DNA of 38,801 nt from Bacteroidota bacterium. Its GTDB lineage: Bacteria > Bacteroidota > Ignavibacteria > UBA10030 > BY39. Below the pieces are notes generated by a model. It was given only the letters and a program-made list of their open reading frames with translations. It did not search any database and was not told the DNA's origin. Of this stretch, positions 15,290 through 24,543 are shown piece by piece. Where the stretch lies: contig JASEGV010000024.1 in NCBI GenBank assembly GCA_030017895.1, positions 1 to 38,801 of the forward strand, given 5' to 3'. The translations under genes and the position numbers were made by a program. The stretch's first letter is position 1, and every line of letters starts with the position of its first letter.

Positions 15290-18118
15290 TTGGTTAACAA
15301 AGATACAGCATACAAGAAAATTTCGGAATTAGTAGAGCGATTTACCGACCAATACGAATCCTACAAAAAATCCGATTACAACGAAACGATGACACGACGT
15401 GATTTCATCGACCCGTTTTTCAAAGCGTTGGGCTGGGACATCGACAATGAACATGGTTACGCTGAATCTTATCGCGAAGTAATTCACGAAGACAGAGTAA
15501 AAGTTAGCGGAGCCACAAAAGCGCCCGACTACTCTTTCCGTTTGGTTGGCGGCAAGCGACTGTTTTTTGTTGAAGCCAAAAAACCAAGCCTATCGGTAAA
15601 AGAAGAAATTCCGTCAGCATATCAAATTCGCAGATATGGCTGGAGTGCGAAACTTCCCGTTTCCATCATCACGGACTTTGAGGAGTTCTCTGTTTATGAC
15701 TGCACCAAAAAACCCAAACCCACCGACAAAGCATCGACAGCAAGGATAAAGTTCATCACTTTTCAAGATTACCTGAAAGATTTTGATTTCATCTGGGAAA
15801 CTTTTAGCAAGGAGCGAGTGCTGAAAGGCAGTTTCGATAAGTTCGTGCAAAGCGACACTTACAAAAAAGGAACGGCTACCGTTGATAAAGATTTTCTCCA
15901 ATCGCTCGACAGGTGGCGGACATATCTTGCAACGAGTATTGCATTAAACAACCAAAAATTAGACGAGGATGAAATAAATTTTGCCGTTCAGCAGACGATC
16001 GACAGAATTATTTTCCTGCGCATTGCAGAGGACAGAAGCGTTGAGCCATACGGAAATTTGAAAGACGCCATCAAGCAGGGCGACTTTTACAAAAACCTTT
16101 TTGAGCAGTTCTGCAGAGCAGACGAAAAATACAATTCAGGTCTTTTCGATTTCAACAAAGACCAAATCAGCAAGCATCTGAAAATTGACAACAAAGTAAC
16201 GAAGACGATTATCAATGAATTGTATTATCCCGAATCGCCTTACGAATTTTCTGTTTTATCGGTCGAAATTTTAGGAAGCGCCTACGAGCAGTTTCTCGGA
16301 AAAGTAATCCGCATTACCCCTGCATACCACGCCAAAATTGAGGAAAAGCCAGAAGTCAGAAAAGCGGGAGGTGTTTATTACACGCCTCAATACATTGTGG
16401 AATACATTGTAAAAAACACAGTCGGAAAACTCATAAATTCCCCCTTTGAAGGGGGCGGGGGGATGTCACCCAAAGAAATCAGCAAAATAAAAATAGTTGA
16501 TCCGGCTTGCGGAAGCGGTAGTTTTTTGTTAGGGGCTTATCAATATCTACTGGACTATCACAAACATTATTACATTACTAATTCCCCTCTTGAGTCTGTC
16601 CCGCGTGCGGGGAGGGGAAAAAGGGGTGTGTCCAAACCGAGCAAAGAACAACTAAAGTTTCTAACCCCCGATGGCAACCTTACCACGAACGAGAAGAAGA
16701 GAATTTTGCTCAATAACATTTTCGGAGTGGACATCGATGTAAACGCGGTGGAAGTTACCAAGTTGAGTTTACTTTTGAAATGTATGGAGGGCGAAACAGA
16801 GGCGAGCATTAATCACCAGTTAAAAATGTTTCACGAAAGAATTTTGCCCGATCTTGAAAATAATATTAAGTGCGGGAACAGTTTAATTGATACCGATTTT
16901 TATGCCTCGCAATTGGATTTTGGGGAAGAGAACCTGTCTGCCGGTAAAGCTGGAAAAATAAAACCTTTCAATTGGCAGCGAGCATTTCCTGAAGTGTTTA
17001 AACAAGGTGGATTTGATGTTGTGATTGGAAATCCGCCGTATGTGAGAATACACGAATTAGAAAATAATTCAAAAGATTATTATAGAAAGAATTATTCATC
17101 GGCAAATAATCAATTTGATTTATATCAACTCTTTTATGAGAAAGGGTTAACGCTTCTTAATGAAAATGGAAAACTTGGTTTTATTACTTCAAATAAGTTT
17201 TGTATTACCAACTATGGAAAAGCATTAAGAGAGATAATCTTTAAAAAGTCGCTGATAGAACAAGTAGTTGATTGTTCATCATCCAATGTGTTTGGCAATG
17301 TATCAACTTATCCATTCATTTTTATTCTTAAAGTAAAACAACAAAAAAATAATACAGTAGAACTATACAAAGATTATAATGGGAAAATAGAATCTTTAGA
17401 TAAAGTTAGGCAAGACAAATTACTCAAAGGAGAAGAAGAAATATTTTCATTTCAATCTTTATCACCTTCATATAAAATAATTGAAAGATTAGAAAAAAAA
17501 TGTAAAACACAATTTGTTTCAGTTTACAGAGGCAGAGGAACTTCAAAAGATTTAATCAAAACTGGGACAAAAAAAAGCGTCACAAACAAAGAGGTTCTTA
17601 GATATAAACCATTTTCAGAAATATTATTTAGAGCTAAATCAAAATATCAAAATGATTATGAGCCAAAAATATTGATGAAAAAAATATGTTACAATATTGA
17701 ATGCAACATAGATGAGTCAGGAGAAATAAATCCAATTAATACAGTATATGTAGTAAAGCCAATAAATAAATCAATCAGCATTAAATATTTAATTGGTATT
17801 TTAAATTCAAAGTTGTTATCATTTTATACAAGAAAAAAATATGAAACCACGGGAATGAGAGGTGGTTATATTGAACTTAGGGTCTTTGAAGTTGAGAAAC
17901 TGCCAATCATTGAAGCCACAAATAATGAACAAATAGAAACCATAAAGTTCGTTGACCAGTTGCTAAAACTGAATGAAGAAAAAGCAGAAGCAAAACTGCA
18001 AACAAAAATAAACCAACTACAAAGCAAGATTGATTATTGCGAAAGCAGAATAAACGAAATCGTGTATCAACTTTACGGTTTAACAGCAGACGAAATAAAA
18101 ATTGTTGAAAAATCTTGA
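15290..18118 (+). CDS. Type IIG restriction-modification enzyme (fused nuclease, methyltransferase, specificity domain)
   Basis: One 942-residue chain should both cut and methylate DNA. The N-terminal nuclease carries a PD-(D/E)XK pattern: APDYSF (Asp80) and FFVEAKKP (Glu95, Lys97). A helical connector (~170-370) leads to an adenine methyltransferase with AdoMet motif DPACGSGSF (~405) and catalytic NPPYVR (~581). The C-terminal ~320 residues are the target recognition domain, with a coiled-coil end (LNEEKAEAKLQTKINQL). The start is TTG at 15290 behind GAGG, one base after the previous stop; the first ATG would cut into conserved sequence. Two in-frame palindromic insertions sit at ~382-392 and ~430-447. 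The recognition half is visibly more AT-rich than the rest, suggesting exchange of this module. Confidence 0.9.
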   Translation: MVNKDTAYKKISELVERFTDQYESYKKSDYNETMTRRDFIDPFFKALGWDIDNEHGYAESYREVIHEDRVKVSGATKAPDYSFRLVGGKRLFFVEAKKPSLSVKEEIPSAYQIRRYGWSAKLPVSIITDFEEFSVYDCTKKPKPTDKASTARIKFITFQDYLKDFDFIWETFSKERVLKGSFDKFVQSDTYKKGTATVDKDFLQSLDRWRTYLATSIALNNQKLDEDEINFAVQQTIDRIIFLRIAEDRSVEPYGNLKDAIKQGDFYKNLFEQFCRADEKYNSGLFDFNKDQISKHLKIDNKVTKTIINELYYPESPYEFSVLSVEILGSAYEQFLGKVIRITPAYHAKIEEKPEVRKAGGVYYTPQYIVEYIVKNTVGKLINSPFEGGGGMSPKEISKIKIVDPACGSGSFLLGAYQYLLDYHKHYYITNSPLESVPRAGRGKRGVSKPSKEQLKFLTPDGNLTTNEKKRILLNNIFGVDIDVNAVEVTKLSLLLKCMEGETEASINHQLKMFHERILPDLENNIKCGNSLIDTDFYASQLDFGEENLSAGKAGKIKPFNWQRAFPEVFKQGGFDVVIGNPPYVRIHELENNSKDYYRKNYSSANNQFDLYQLFYEKGLTLLNENGKLGFITSNKFCITNYGKALREIIFKKSLIEQVVDCSSSNVFGNVSTYPFIFILKVKQQKNNTVELYKDYNGKIESLDKVRQDKLLKGEEEIFSFQSLSPSYKIIERLEKKCKTQFVSVYRGRGTSKDLIKTGTKKSVTNKEVLRYKPFSEILFRAKSKYQNDYEPKILMKKICYNIECNIDESGEINPINTVYVVKPINKSISIKYLIGILNSKLLSFYTRKKYETTGMRGGYIELRVFEVEKLPIIEATNNEQIETIKFVDQLLKLNEEKAEAKLQTKINQLQSKIDYCESRINEIVYQLYGLTADEIKIVEKS
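16435..16470. repeat. In-frame palindromic insertion 1 within the type IIG gene
   Basis: CCCCCTT-tg-AAGGGGG (16440-16455) is followed by C and a run of six G. It adds residues N-S-P-F-E-G-G-G-G-M-S-P between VGKLI and KEISKIKIVDPACGSG. Its C/G-run composition is foreign to the surrounding AT-rich gene, and it falls in a linker just before the AdoMet-binding motif. Confidence 0.75.
16579..16632. repeat. In-frame palindromic insertion 2 within the type IIG gene
   Basis: A nested palindrome: TTCCCCTC (16582-16589) pairs with GAGGGGAA (16612-16619) around an inner CCCGC-gt-GCGGG (16600-16611). It encodes N-S-P-L-E-S-V-P-R-A-G-R-G-K-R-G-V between HKHYYIT and SKPSKEQLKFLTP. Like insertion 1 it begins with the codons for Asn-Ser-Pro, so the two appear to be related elements. 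Confidence 0.75.
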
Positions 18119-18120
18119 TT

Positions 18121-18171
18121 GTAAGTCGGGTAAGTCGGAATTCTATTCCGACCTACTGCTACTGCTACTGC
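18121..18171. repeat. Palindromic element with direct repeats after the type IIG gene
   Basis: Two direct copies of GTAAGTCGG (18121-18129, 18130-18138), the second overlapping a perfect hairpin GTCGGAAT-tct-ATTCCGAC (18134-18152), are followed by three copies of TACTGC (18154-18171). The element starts 3 bases after the stop codon and may serve as a terminator, but it has the look of a dispersed repeat. Confidence 0.55.
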
Positions 18172-18237
18172 TTGGCGTCGTGGGAGGTATTAAAATAGGC
18201 AAAATAGGGCGATTTTCACTAACTCCTTAAAAATCAA

Positions 18238-18268
18238 TTGCTTTCGCACCTTTTTTTTATTATATTTC
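18238..18268 (+). promoter_or_regulatory. Promoter of the GH2-like gene
   Basis: TTG (18238-18240), 20 bases, TATATTTC (18261-18268), which also reads as TTGCTT-N17-TATATT. It leads a long same-strand gene run, so it may drive smc and genes beyond. Confidence 0.5.
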
Positions 18269-18339
18269 AACCGAAAAATCTCATTTTGAAATGATTTTAA
18301 CGATTACCTCCATATTTATTCATACCAGAAGGATATAAT

Positions 18340-20976
18340 TTGGGCAAGTTTTTTGTTGCATTAGTAACATACTCACTTTTATTTTTAGGGAACATCAGTT
18401 TCTCGCAATTTCAAAACTCAAAATTAAACGAAAAATTTTTTGAGAATGGTCAACCGACTCTGACGGGTGTTGATGTCGGGATGTTTGCAAATACACCAAC
18501 CCGCACAAAAATTGATTTAGCCGGTTATTGGCAATATACAATTGATGGCAAGGTATGGGTAAACATTCAAATCCCATCTGCTTACAATTTTGAAAGCTGG
18601 GTTACATTTCAGCGGAAGTTTGAAATCACAAGCGAAATGATTGATAAATTTAACTTCACGCTGGTTGCCTACGGAATTAATAATCAAAGCGAAATTCAGA
18701 TTAATGGAAATTTTGTTGGACGACATATCGGTGGCTACAGTTCGTTTGTGCTTCCGATTCGTGAAAATATTTTACAGATTGGAAAAGAAAATGCAATTCG
18801 TATTACAACCGACAACGAACTGACTGCAACTTCAACTCTTCCGCTGCGCCATCAGGTAAGTGGATGGCGGAATTACGGAGGCATTTTTCGCGATATTTAC
18901 ATCCTTGCAACTCCGAAATTGTTCATCAGCGAAACAATAGTAACTTCCGAGTTAACTCCCGATTATAAAAATGCCAAATTAAAAATCAGCAGCACTATTG
19001 AAAACACCAGCTTTGATTTTTCCGCTGAGGAAAAAGCGAAAGGTGTTTTTGCGGCTCTCTCAGTGGAAGTTTATGATAAACTCAATGAAGCATTGGTCGG
19101 GCGGAGCGCTTTAGTTCCGCTTGATGTCCAAAAACGGAAAGCCAAAGACTTTAAAGTCGAATTGCAAATTGCTAATCCCAAACTTTGGTCGCCCGACGTA
19201 CCGGACCTTTATCTAATCAAAATTTCCGTTGTTCGCGTTGCAGGAAAAGAAACATTTCCGCTTGATGAATATATTCTCAACTATGGATTACGGAATCTGC
19301 AGCTAAAAAATTCTTCGATAGTTTTGAATGGAAATCCCTTTTACATAAAAGGTGTAGTTTATTTTGAAGAACATCCGTTTTTCGGTTCGGCGCTTACTTA
19401 CGGCGATATGGAAAAAGATATTGCAAAAATAAAAAGCGGCGGCGTTAATCTTATAAGATTTCTTTATCCTCCTCATCCTTATTTTTTAAATCTTTGCGAC
19501 AGGTATGGCATTTTTGTTATCGAAGAAATTCCACTCACGAATGTTCCAGCAGCAATATTGGAAAAAGAGTTTTATACCGATTTGGCTTCAACTTACATCA
19601 GAGAAATGATTTGGCGTGATAGAAACAACACTTCCGTTTTGGCGTGGGGTATCGGTAACGAATTTGAAATTTCAAAAAAGAATCCCTCTGTCGCTGTTAA
19701 TTATATCGAGTCGATGAAGAAAATTATCGCTTCATTGGACAGCCGTCCTGTTTATATCTCAGTTCAGGTAAATTGGGACATAAGTGAAATTATCGACAAA
19801 GTTGATATAGTTTCAATAAATACCTACCCAGGCTTTGAAAGCTCCGTCAATCAACTTCGCGACGACTTAACAACTTGGCGGCAGAATTATACTGATAAAC
19901 CAATCATTATCGGGAAATACGGAAAAGAAATTTTACCCAACAACAGAAGCGGTTACAGCGACCCGACATCAATCGAGTCGCAAGCATGGTATGCCTGGCA
20001 GGCAAATAATGTAATCCGTGAATTGAAATTCGCAGGGAGTGTATTCTGGTCGTATAACGATTGGTTGAGCGACCGTCCCTCGATGTCAACACCATCCGGA
20101 AATCAATATCTACGTTCGACGGGGATGGTGAATATGGCGCGGGACAGGCGTGTAGTTTACGATGTATTACGAAGTGTTTTTAACAACGAGAAAGTTACCG
20201 CTTTACCGGTTGGTAATTATTCTTCGAGCGCCCCAATAATTTTTGTAATCGCCGGGTTAGTTGTTTTAATTTCTTTAGCTTTTTTCTACAACAGCAACAG
20301 GCGTTTCCGGGAAAATATGAACCGCTCGATGTTGAGAACTTATAATTTTTTTGCAGATGTCAGAGACCAACGGATTATTCCCGTAAGCCATAGTGTATTC
20401 TTATCTGCTGTGCTGTCGATTGCATTAGCTATAATTTTATCAAGCATCCTTACACATTATCGTTACAATCTTTTAGTCGACAATCTGTTGAGCCAAATTT
20501 TATCCGACACGATGAAAACCTGGCTAGTTCAACTGGTATGGCAGCCGGTGTTATTTATTGCCTATTTTTCGGTTATCATCTTTTTTAAAATTTTACTTTT
20601 AACTTTAATTGTAAAATTCTTCTCACTCTTTATCCGTGTCAGGGTTTATCTGTATCATGCTTTCTCGGTTTTGGTTTGGTCGTTGACTCCTATGATAATT
20701 TTCATTCCCCTGAGTATGGTGCTCTTCAGAATTATGGAAGATCCTATTTATATTTTGCCATCATTAGGAATGATTATATTAATTCTAATTATATCTACCT
20801 TCCGCTTATTCAAAGGTGTATCAATTATATTCGATATTGCACCGTCGAAAATTTATGTCGCCGGTGTTTTTGCTATTCTCGTAGTCGCCGGTTTATTATA
20901 CGGCTATATGGATTACGCTCACTCAACAACTATCTATCTAAAATTTTTGTTAGAAACACAGAACTGTATCTTGTAA
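18340..20976 (+). CDS. GH2-like glycoside hydrolase fused to a C-terminal multi-pass membrane domain, nucleophile site changed
   Basis: This 878-residue protein has a signal peptide at 1-~22. Residues ~55-190 form the sugar-binding jelly roll of GH2 (beta-galactosidase/beta-glucuronidase), ~195-320 the Ig-like domain, and ~325-615 the TIM barrel. The acid/base Glu441 is present in AWGIGNEFE. Where GH2 enzymes have the nucleophile Glu in a 'P-I-I-I-x-E-Y/F-G' strand, this protein has PIIIGKYGKE, with Lys526. Residues ~632-870 contain six or so hydrophobic helices with a Yip1-like look. The start is TTG with AGAAGGA upstream. The smc start codon follows the stop with no gap. It may be a non-hydrolytic carbohydrate sensor or binder, or use another nucleophile. 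Substrate unknown. Confidence 0.85.
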   Translation: MGKFFVALVTYSLLFLGNISFSQFQNSKLNEKFFENGQPTLTGVDVGMFANTPTRTKIDLAGYWQYTIDGKVWVNIQIPSAYNFESWVTFQRKFEITSEMIDKFNFTLVAYGINNQSEIQINGNFVGRHIGGYSSFVLPIRENILQIGKENAIRITTDNELTATSTLPLRHQVSGWRNYGGIFRDIYILATPKLFISETIVTSELTPDYKNAKLKISSTIENTSFDFSAEEKAKGVFAALSVEVYDKLNEALVGRSALVPLDVQKRKAKDFKVELQIANPKLWSPDVPDLYLIKISVVRVAGKETFPLDEYILNYGLRNLQLKNSSIVLNGNPFYIKGVVYFEEHPFFGSALTYGDMEKDIAKIKSGGVNLIRFLYPPHPYFLNLCDRYGIFVIEEIPLTNVPAAILEKEFYTDLASTYIREMIWRDRNNTSVLAWGIGNEFEISKKNPSVAVNYIESMKKIIASLDSRPVYISVQVNWDISEIIDKVDIVSINTYPGFESSVNQLRDDLTTWRQNYTDKPIIIGKYGKEILPNNRSGYSDPTSIESQAWYAWQANNVIRELKFAGSVFWSYNDWLSDRPSMSTPSGNQYLRSTGMVNMARDRRVVYDVLRSVFNNEKVTALPVGNYSSSAPIIFVIAGLVVLISLAFFYNSNRRFRENMNRSMLRTYNFFADVRDQRIIPVSHSVFLSAVLSIALAIILSSILTHYRYNLLVDNLLSQILSDTMKTWLVQLVWQPVLFIAYFSVIIFFKILLLTLIVKFFSLFIRVRVYLYHAFSVLVWSLTPMIIFIPLSMVLFRIMEDPIYILPSLGMIILILIISTFRLFKGVSIIFDIAPSKIYVAGVFAILVVAGLLYGYMDYAHSTTIYLKFLLETQNCIL

Positions 20977-23900
20977 ATGTATTTATCTAAAATAGAAATA
21001 TTTGGTTTTAAGTCGTTTGCACAAAATGTAAATTTGAATTTTGATGCTGGCATTACAGCTATCGTTGGGCCAAACGGTTGTGGCAAAACGAATATCGTAG
21101 ATGCGATACGATGGGCTTTGGGCGAACAGCGTTACAGCACGTTGCGTTCCGATAAGATGGAAGATGTTATTTTTAACGGAACACGAAACCGCAAACCGCT
21201 TGGTATGGCTGAAGTTTCGCTCATTATCGAAAACACACGCGGCATTTTGCCTACTGAATATTCACAGGTTACAATCTCACGAAGAGTTTATCGTTCAGGC
21301 GAAAGCGAATATCTGCTTAACAGAGTTCAGTGCCGGTTAAAAGATATAGTCGATTTATTTATGGATACCGGCATGGGCGCCGATGCTTATTCGGTGATTG
21401 AATTGAAAATGGTTGAGACGATTTTAAGCGACAGGACAGACGAACGGCGTCGTTTGTTTGAAGAAGCTGCCGGCGTTACAAAATACAAGCATCGTCGAAA
21501 AGCTGCATACCACAAATTAGAAAGTGTTCAGCAGGACCTGATTCGTGTGAACGATATTGTTAAAGAAGTTCAGAAAACAGTTAACGCACTCGAACGACAA
21601 TCGAAACGAGCCGAACAATTCAATGAGATTTCGAAAAACCTGCGGGCAACCGAGATTGATTTACTAGAGCACGAATACGCTTATCTGTTCGGAAAACTGA
21701 ATCCATTAAAAGAGCGTTTTGGTGAAACAGAGATTGCCAAAAATAATATTGATGCTGAATTAAATGGACAGGAAGAGTTACTCGATAAAATGCGCATCGA
21801 AATCAGCGAAGTCGAGAAACAGTTAATAGATTTTCAAAGGCAGGCAGCCAAACTTGTTTCGCAGATTCATAAATATGATGAAGGCACTATAAAAGGTAAC
21901 GAACAAATTAATTCACTGCAATCGAACATCGAAAGATATGAAAAAGAAAAGATTGATTTGTTCAATCAAAAAGAGTGGTTAGAAGGTAAACAGGTAACAC
22001 TCCGGGAAAACATCGAAAAATTTGCGGAAGCAGTAATTGCAGACCAGGGAGTTTTTGAAAAACTTAACATCGATTTTCAATTTTTTGGAAAACAACTTGA
22101 TGAGAAAAAAGAGCTTCTGAAGGGTTTAAATAACGAAATCATCTCGCTGATACACGAAATAGTTCAGAAGAACGGCGACCGGCAGTTATTAGATGAGAGA
22201 ATAGAAAACCTGAACAGATTAATCGAACGGATAACTGAAGACGCAGCATATTTTGAAAACGAGATTTCAGAAAGCGAAAATAAAGTTTCGGAGCTGACAG
22301 TTAAGGATAGAGAACTGCACCGCGATTTCATCCAGGCTGAAATGGAGCTTATGGAAGTCAACACTTTGGTGCAGCAAAACCGGAGTGAACTTGAAGCTTT
22401 GCAACAAAAAGAATTAGAATTAAAAAACGAGATACACAGGATAACGGCTAAAATAGATTTCTCCGTTTCTTTGATTGAAGGCAGCGAGGGACGAAGCAGC
22501 AGTATAAAGTATTTATTGAACGAAACTGAATTTAAAAAGAAAAACTATCTTACAGTTGCCGAAATAGTTAATACAGATGAAAAATACAGGTCGGCGATCC
22601 AAACGGCATTAGGCGAAACTGCAAACTACATCATTGTCGAAAAAGAGAGCGAAGCTTTCGAAGCAGCAAGTCTTCTCGAAAAGAATGAAAAAGGAAAAGC
22701 GGTTTTTATTTGTCTCGAACGCATTCCCAAAATCAAACGTATTCGCACGTCGAATCACTCGCCGATACTTTGGGCAGATCAGGTTGTAAAGGTAAAAGAA
22801 CCGTATCGTAATTTAGTTTCGTACTTACTTGACAGCATCGCGATTGTTGAAGATTTAAAATCTGTACCTGACTCGTTAATAGGGATAAAATTTGTATCAC
22901 TCAACGGTAATGTGAGAACAAGCGGCGGAGTTGTTCGCGGCGGCAGTCGTCGGCAGGACGAAGGCAGCTTGATAGGCAAGCGCGACCAGATAGCCGAGTT
23001 GGAATTAGATAAAGCAAAGTTTATAGCCGAGCTTGAATTGTTGCAACAACTGCAAAACGAGAAGCAAAAGATACTCGAAACTCTGGATATTAAAGCAGCT
23101 GCCGAAAAGGTTAAGAAAATTGAAAAAGAAATGGCATCGGTTGAGATGCGCATCGCACAGATTGTATTCGAAAAAAAACGTGCAAACGATTCCATTGAAA
23201 GAAGTAAATCCGAGATTAAACGCATAGAAACCGAAATTTCAGAGTTGAGTGCCGAGAAAGAAAAGTTAATCCCAGAAATAAATCAGATCGAACAAGCGAA
23301 AGCTGTAGCCGAAACGAATGCTGCCCAACTCAACAAAGAATTAGAACAAATTACTCAACAATGGAATGATTTGTCGAAAGTCGTGAACGATGCGGAAATC
23401 AAGATGGTTACCTTACAAGGCAACAAGCGGAATGCTGAAGCTGAATTAGAAAGGGTTATTGCAACAGTCCAGAACACCGAGACTACTTTGCAAAAGCGAG
23501 ATTCTGAAATTTCGCAGGCAAAAGAAGACATCGAACGAATTACCAGCGAACTGGAGTCGGCCGGTGTGCAATTACAGGAACTGAGATTGCAGTTGAATGA
23601 AGTTGAAAAAGGGAAGACCGAAGTCGAAACTGTTTACACACAAAAGCGGAACGCAATTCACAGTGTCGAATTAAAAATTAAAGACGACCGCCGCCTGCAC
23701 GACGATACACTAAAATTGTTCCACGAATATGATATGAAGATATCTGAAATTAATCAGAATATCGAACACGTTCGCGAACGAGCACGAAACGAATTTGAAA
23801 TCAGTATTGAATTAAAAACTTACCCCGAAGATGAATGGATCGATTTTGCTGCCAAACGCGAAGAAGTGAGGCAGATGAAAGACCGTATCAGAATGTTAGG

Positions 23901-24537
23901 CGCCATTAACTTTGCTGCTTTCGATGAGTATAACACTGAGAGCGAACGGTTTAACTTTATGATGCAGCAACGTGACGATTTGATTGAAGCCGAGCGGACA
24001 TTATTAAACACAATCGAAGAAATTAATAACACGGCACAGAGAAAGTTTTTAACTACTTTCGAATTAATACGTGAAAACTTTATCAAGACTTTCAAAAGTT
24101 TGTTCGATGAAGGCGACGAGTGCGACTTACGGCTTGAAGAAAACGAAGACCCGCTTGAAGCCGGTATCGAAATTATTGCAAAACCACGCGGCAAGCGCCC
24201 CACTTCCATCGATTTACTTTCAGGAGGCGAAAAAACTTTAACTGCCATTGCACTTTTGTTTGCGATTTATTTAGTAAAGCCAAGCCCGTTCTGTATTCTT
24301 GATGAAGTTGATGCACCGTTGGATGATTCGAATATCGACCGCTATACACGGATTATCAAAAAGTTTTCCGACAACACTCAATTTATAGTTGTAACTCACA
24401 ACAAGCGAACGATGGAAGCTGCAAATGCACTTTACGGTGTTACGATGGAAGAAGAAGGAGTTTCAAAAATTGTAACAGTTCGTTTCAACGATGAAGACCG
24501 TGTACAATCGGCTGCGGTTGCTTCGGGAGTCATATAG
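20977..24537 (+). CDS. smc: Chromosome segregation protein SMC
   Basis: The core of bacterial condensin, an ATPase that loops and compacts DNA with ScpA/ScpB. The 1186 residues are full length. The N-terminal head carries Walker A GPNGCGKTN (31-39) and the Q-loop region. Two long coiled-coil arms (~165-500 and ~670-1020) flank a hinge (~510-660, with a Gly-rich SGGVVRGGSRR). The C-terminal head has the ABC signature LLSGGEKTLTA (~1088) and Walker B CILDEVDAPLDD (~1116). The ATG directly abuts the previous stop and no ribosome-binding site is obvious, so translation may be coupled. scpA and scpB are not in the window. Confidence 0.98.
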   Translation: MYLSKIEIFGFKSFAQNVNLNFDAGITAIVGPNGCGKTNIVDAIRWALGEQRYSTLRSDKMEDVIFNGTRNRKPLGMAEVSLIIENTRGILPTEYSQVTISRRVYRSGESEYLLNRVQCRLKDIVDLFMDTGMGADAYSVIELKMVETILSDRTDERRRLFEEAAGVTKYKHRRKAAYHKLESVQQDLIRVNDIVKEVQKTVNALERQSKRAEQFNEISKNLRATEIDLLEHEYAYLFGKLNPLKERFGETEIAKNNIDAELNGQEELLDKMRIEISEVEKQLIDFQRQAAKLVSQIHKYDEGTIKGNEQINSLQSNIERYEKEKIDLFNQKEWLEGKQVTLRENIEKFAEAVIADQGVFEKLNIDFQFFGKQLDEKKELLKGLNNEIISLIHEIVQKNGDRQLLDERIENLNRLIERITEDAAYFENEISESENKVSELTVKDRELHRDFIQAEMELMEVNTLVQQNRSELEALQQKELELKNEIHRITAKIDFSVSLIEGSEGRSSSIKYLLNETEFKKKNYLTVAEIVNTDEKYRSAIQTALGETANYIIVEKESEAFEAASLLEKNEKGKAVFICLERIPKIKRIRTSNHSPILWADQVVKVKEPYRNLVSYLLDSIAIVEDLKSVPDSLIGIKFVSLNGNVRTSGGVVRGGSRRQDEGSLIGKRDQIAELELDKAKFIAELELLQQLQNEKQKILETLDIKAAAEKVKKIEKEMASVEMRIAQIVFEKKRANDSIERSKSEIKRIETEISELSAEKEKLIPEINQIEQAKAVAETNAAQLNKELEQITQQWNDLSKVVNDAEIKMVTLQGNKRNAEAELERVIATVQNTETTLQKRDSEISQAKEDIERITSELESAGVQLQELRLQLNEVEKGKTEVETVYTQKRNAIHSVELKIKDDRRLHDDTLKLFHEYDMKISEINQNIEHVRERARNEFEISIELKTYPEDEWIDFAAKREEVRQMKDRIRMLGAINFAAFDEYNTESERFNFMMQQRDDLIEAERTLLNTIEEINNTAQRKFLTTFELIRENFIKTFKSLFDEGDECDLRLEENEDPLEAGIEIIAKPRGKRPTSIDLLSGGEKTLTAIALLFAIYLVKPSPFCILDEVDAPLDDSNIDRYTRIIKKFSDNTQFIVVTHNKRTMEAANALYGVTMEEEGVSKIVTVRFNDEDRVQSAAVASGVI

Positions 24538-24543
24538 TTTTTG

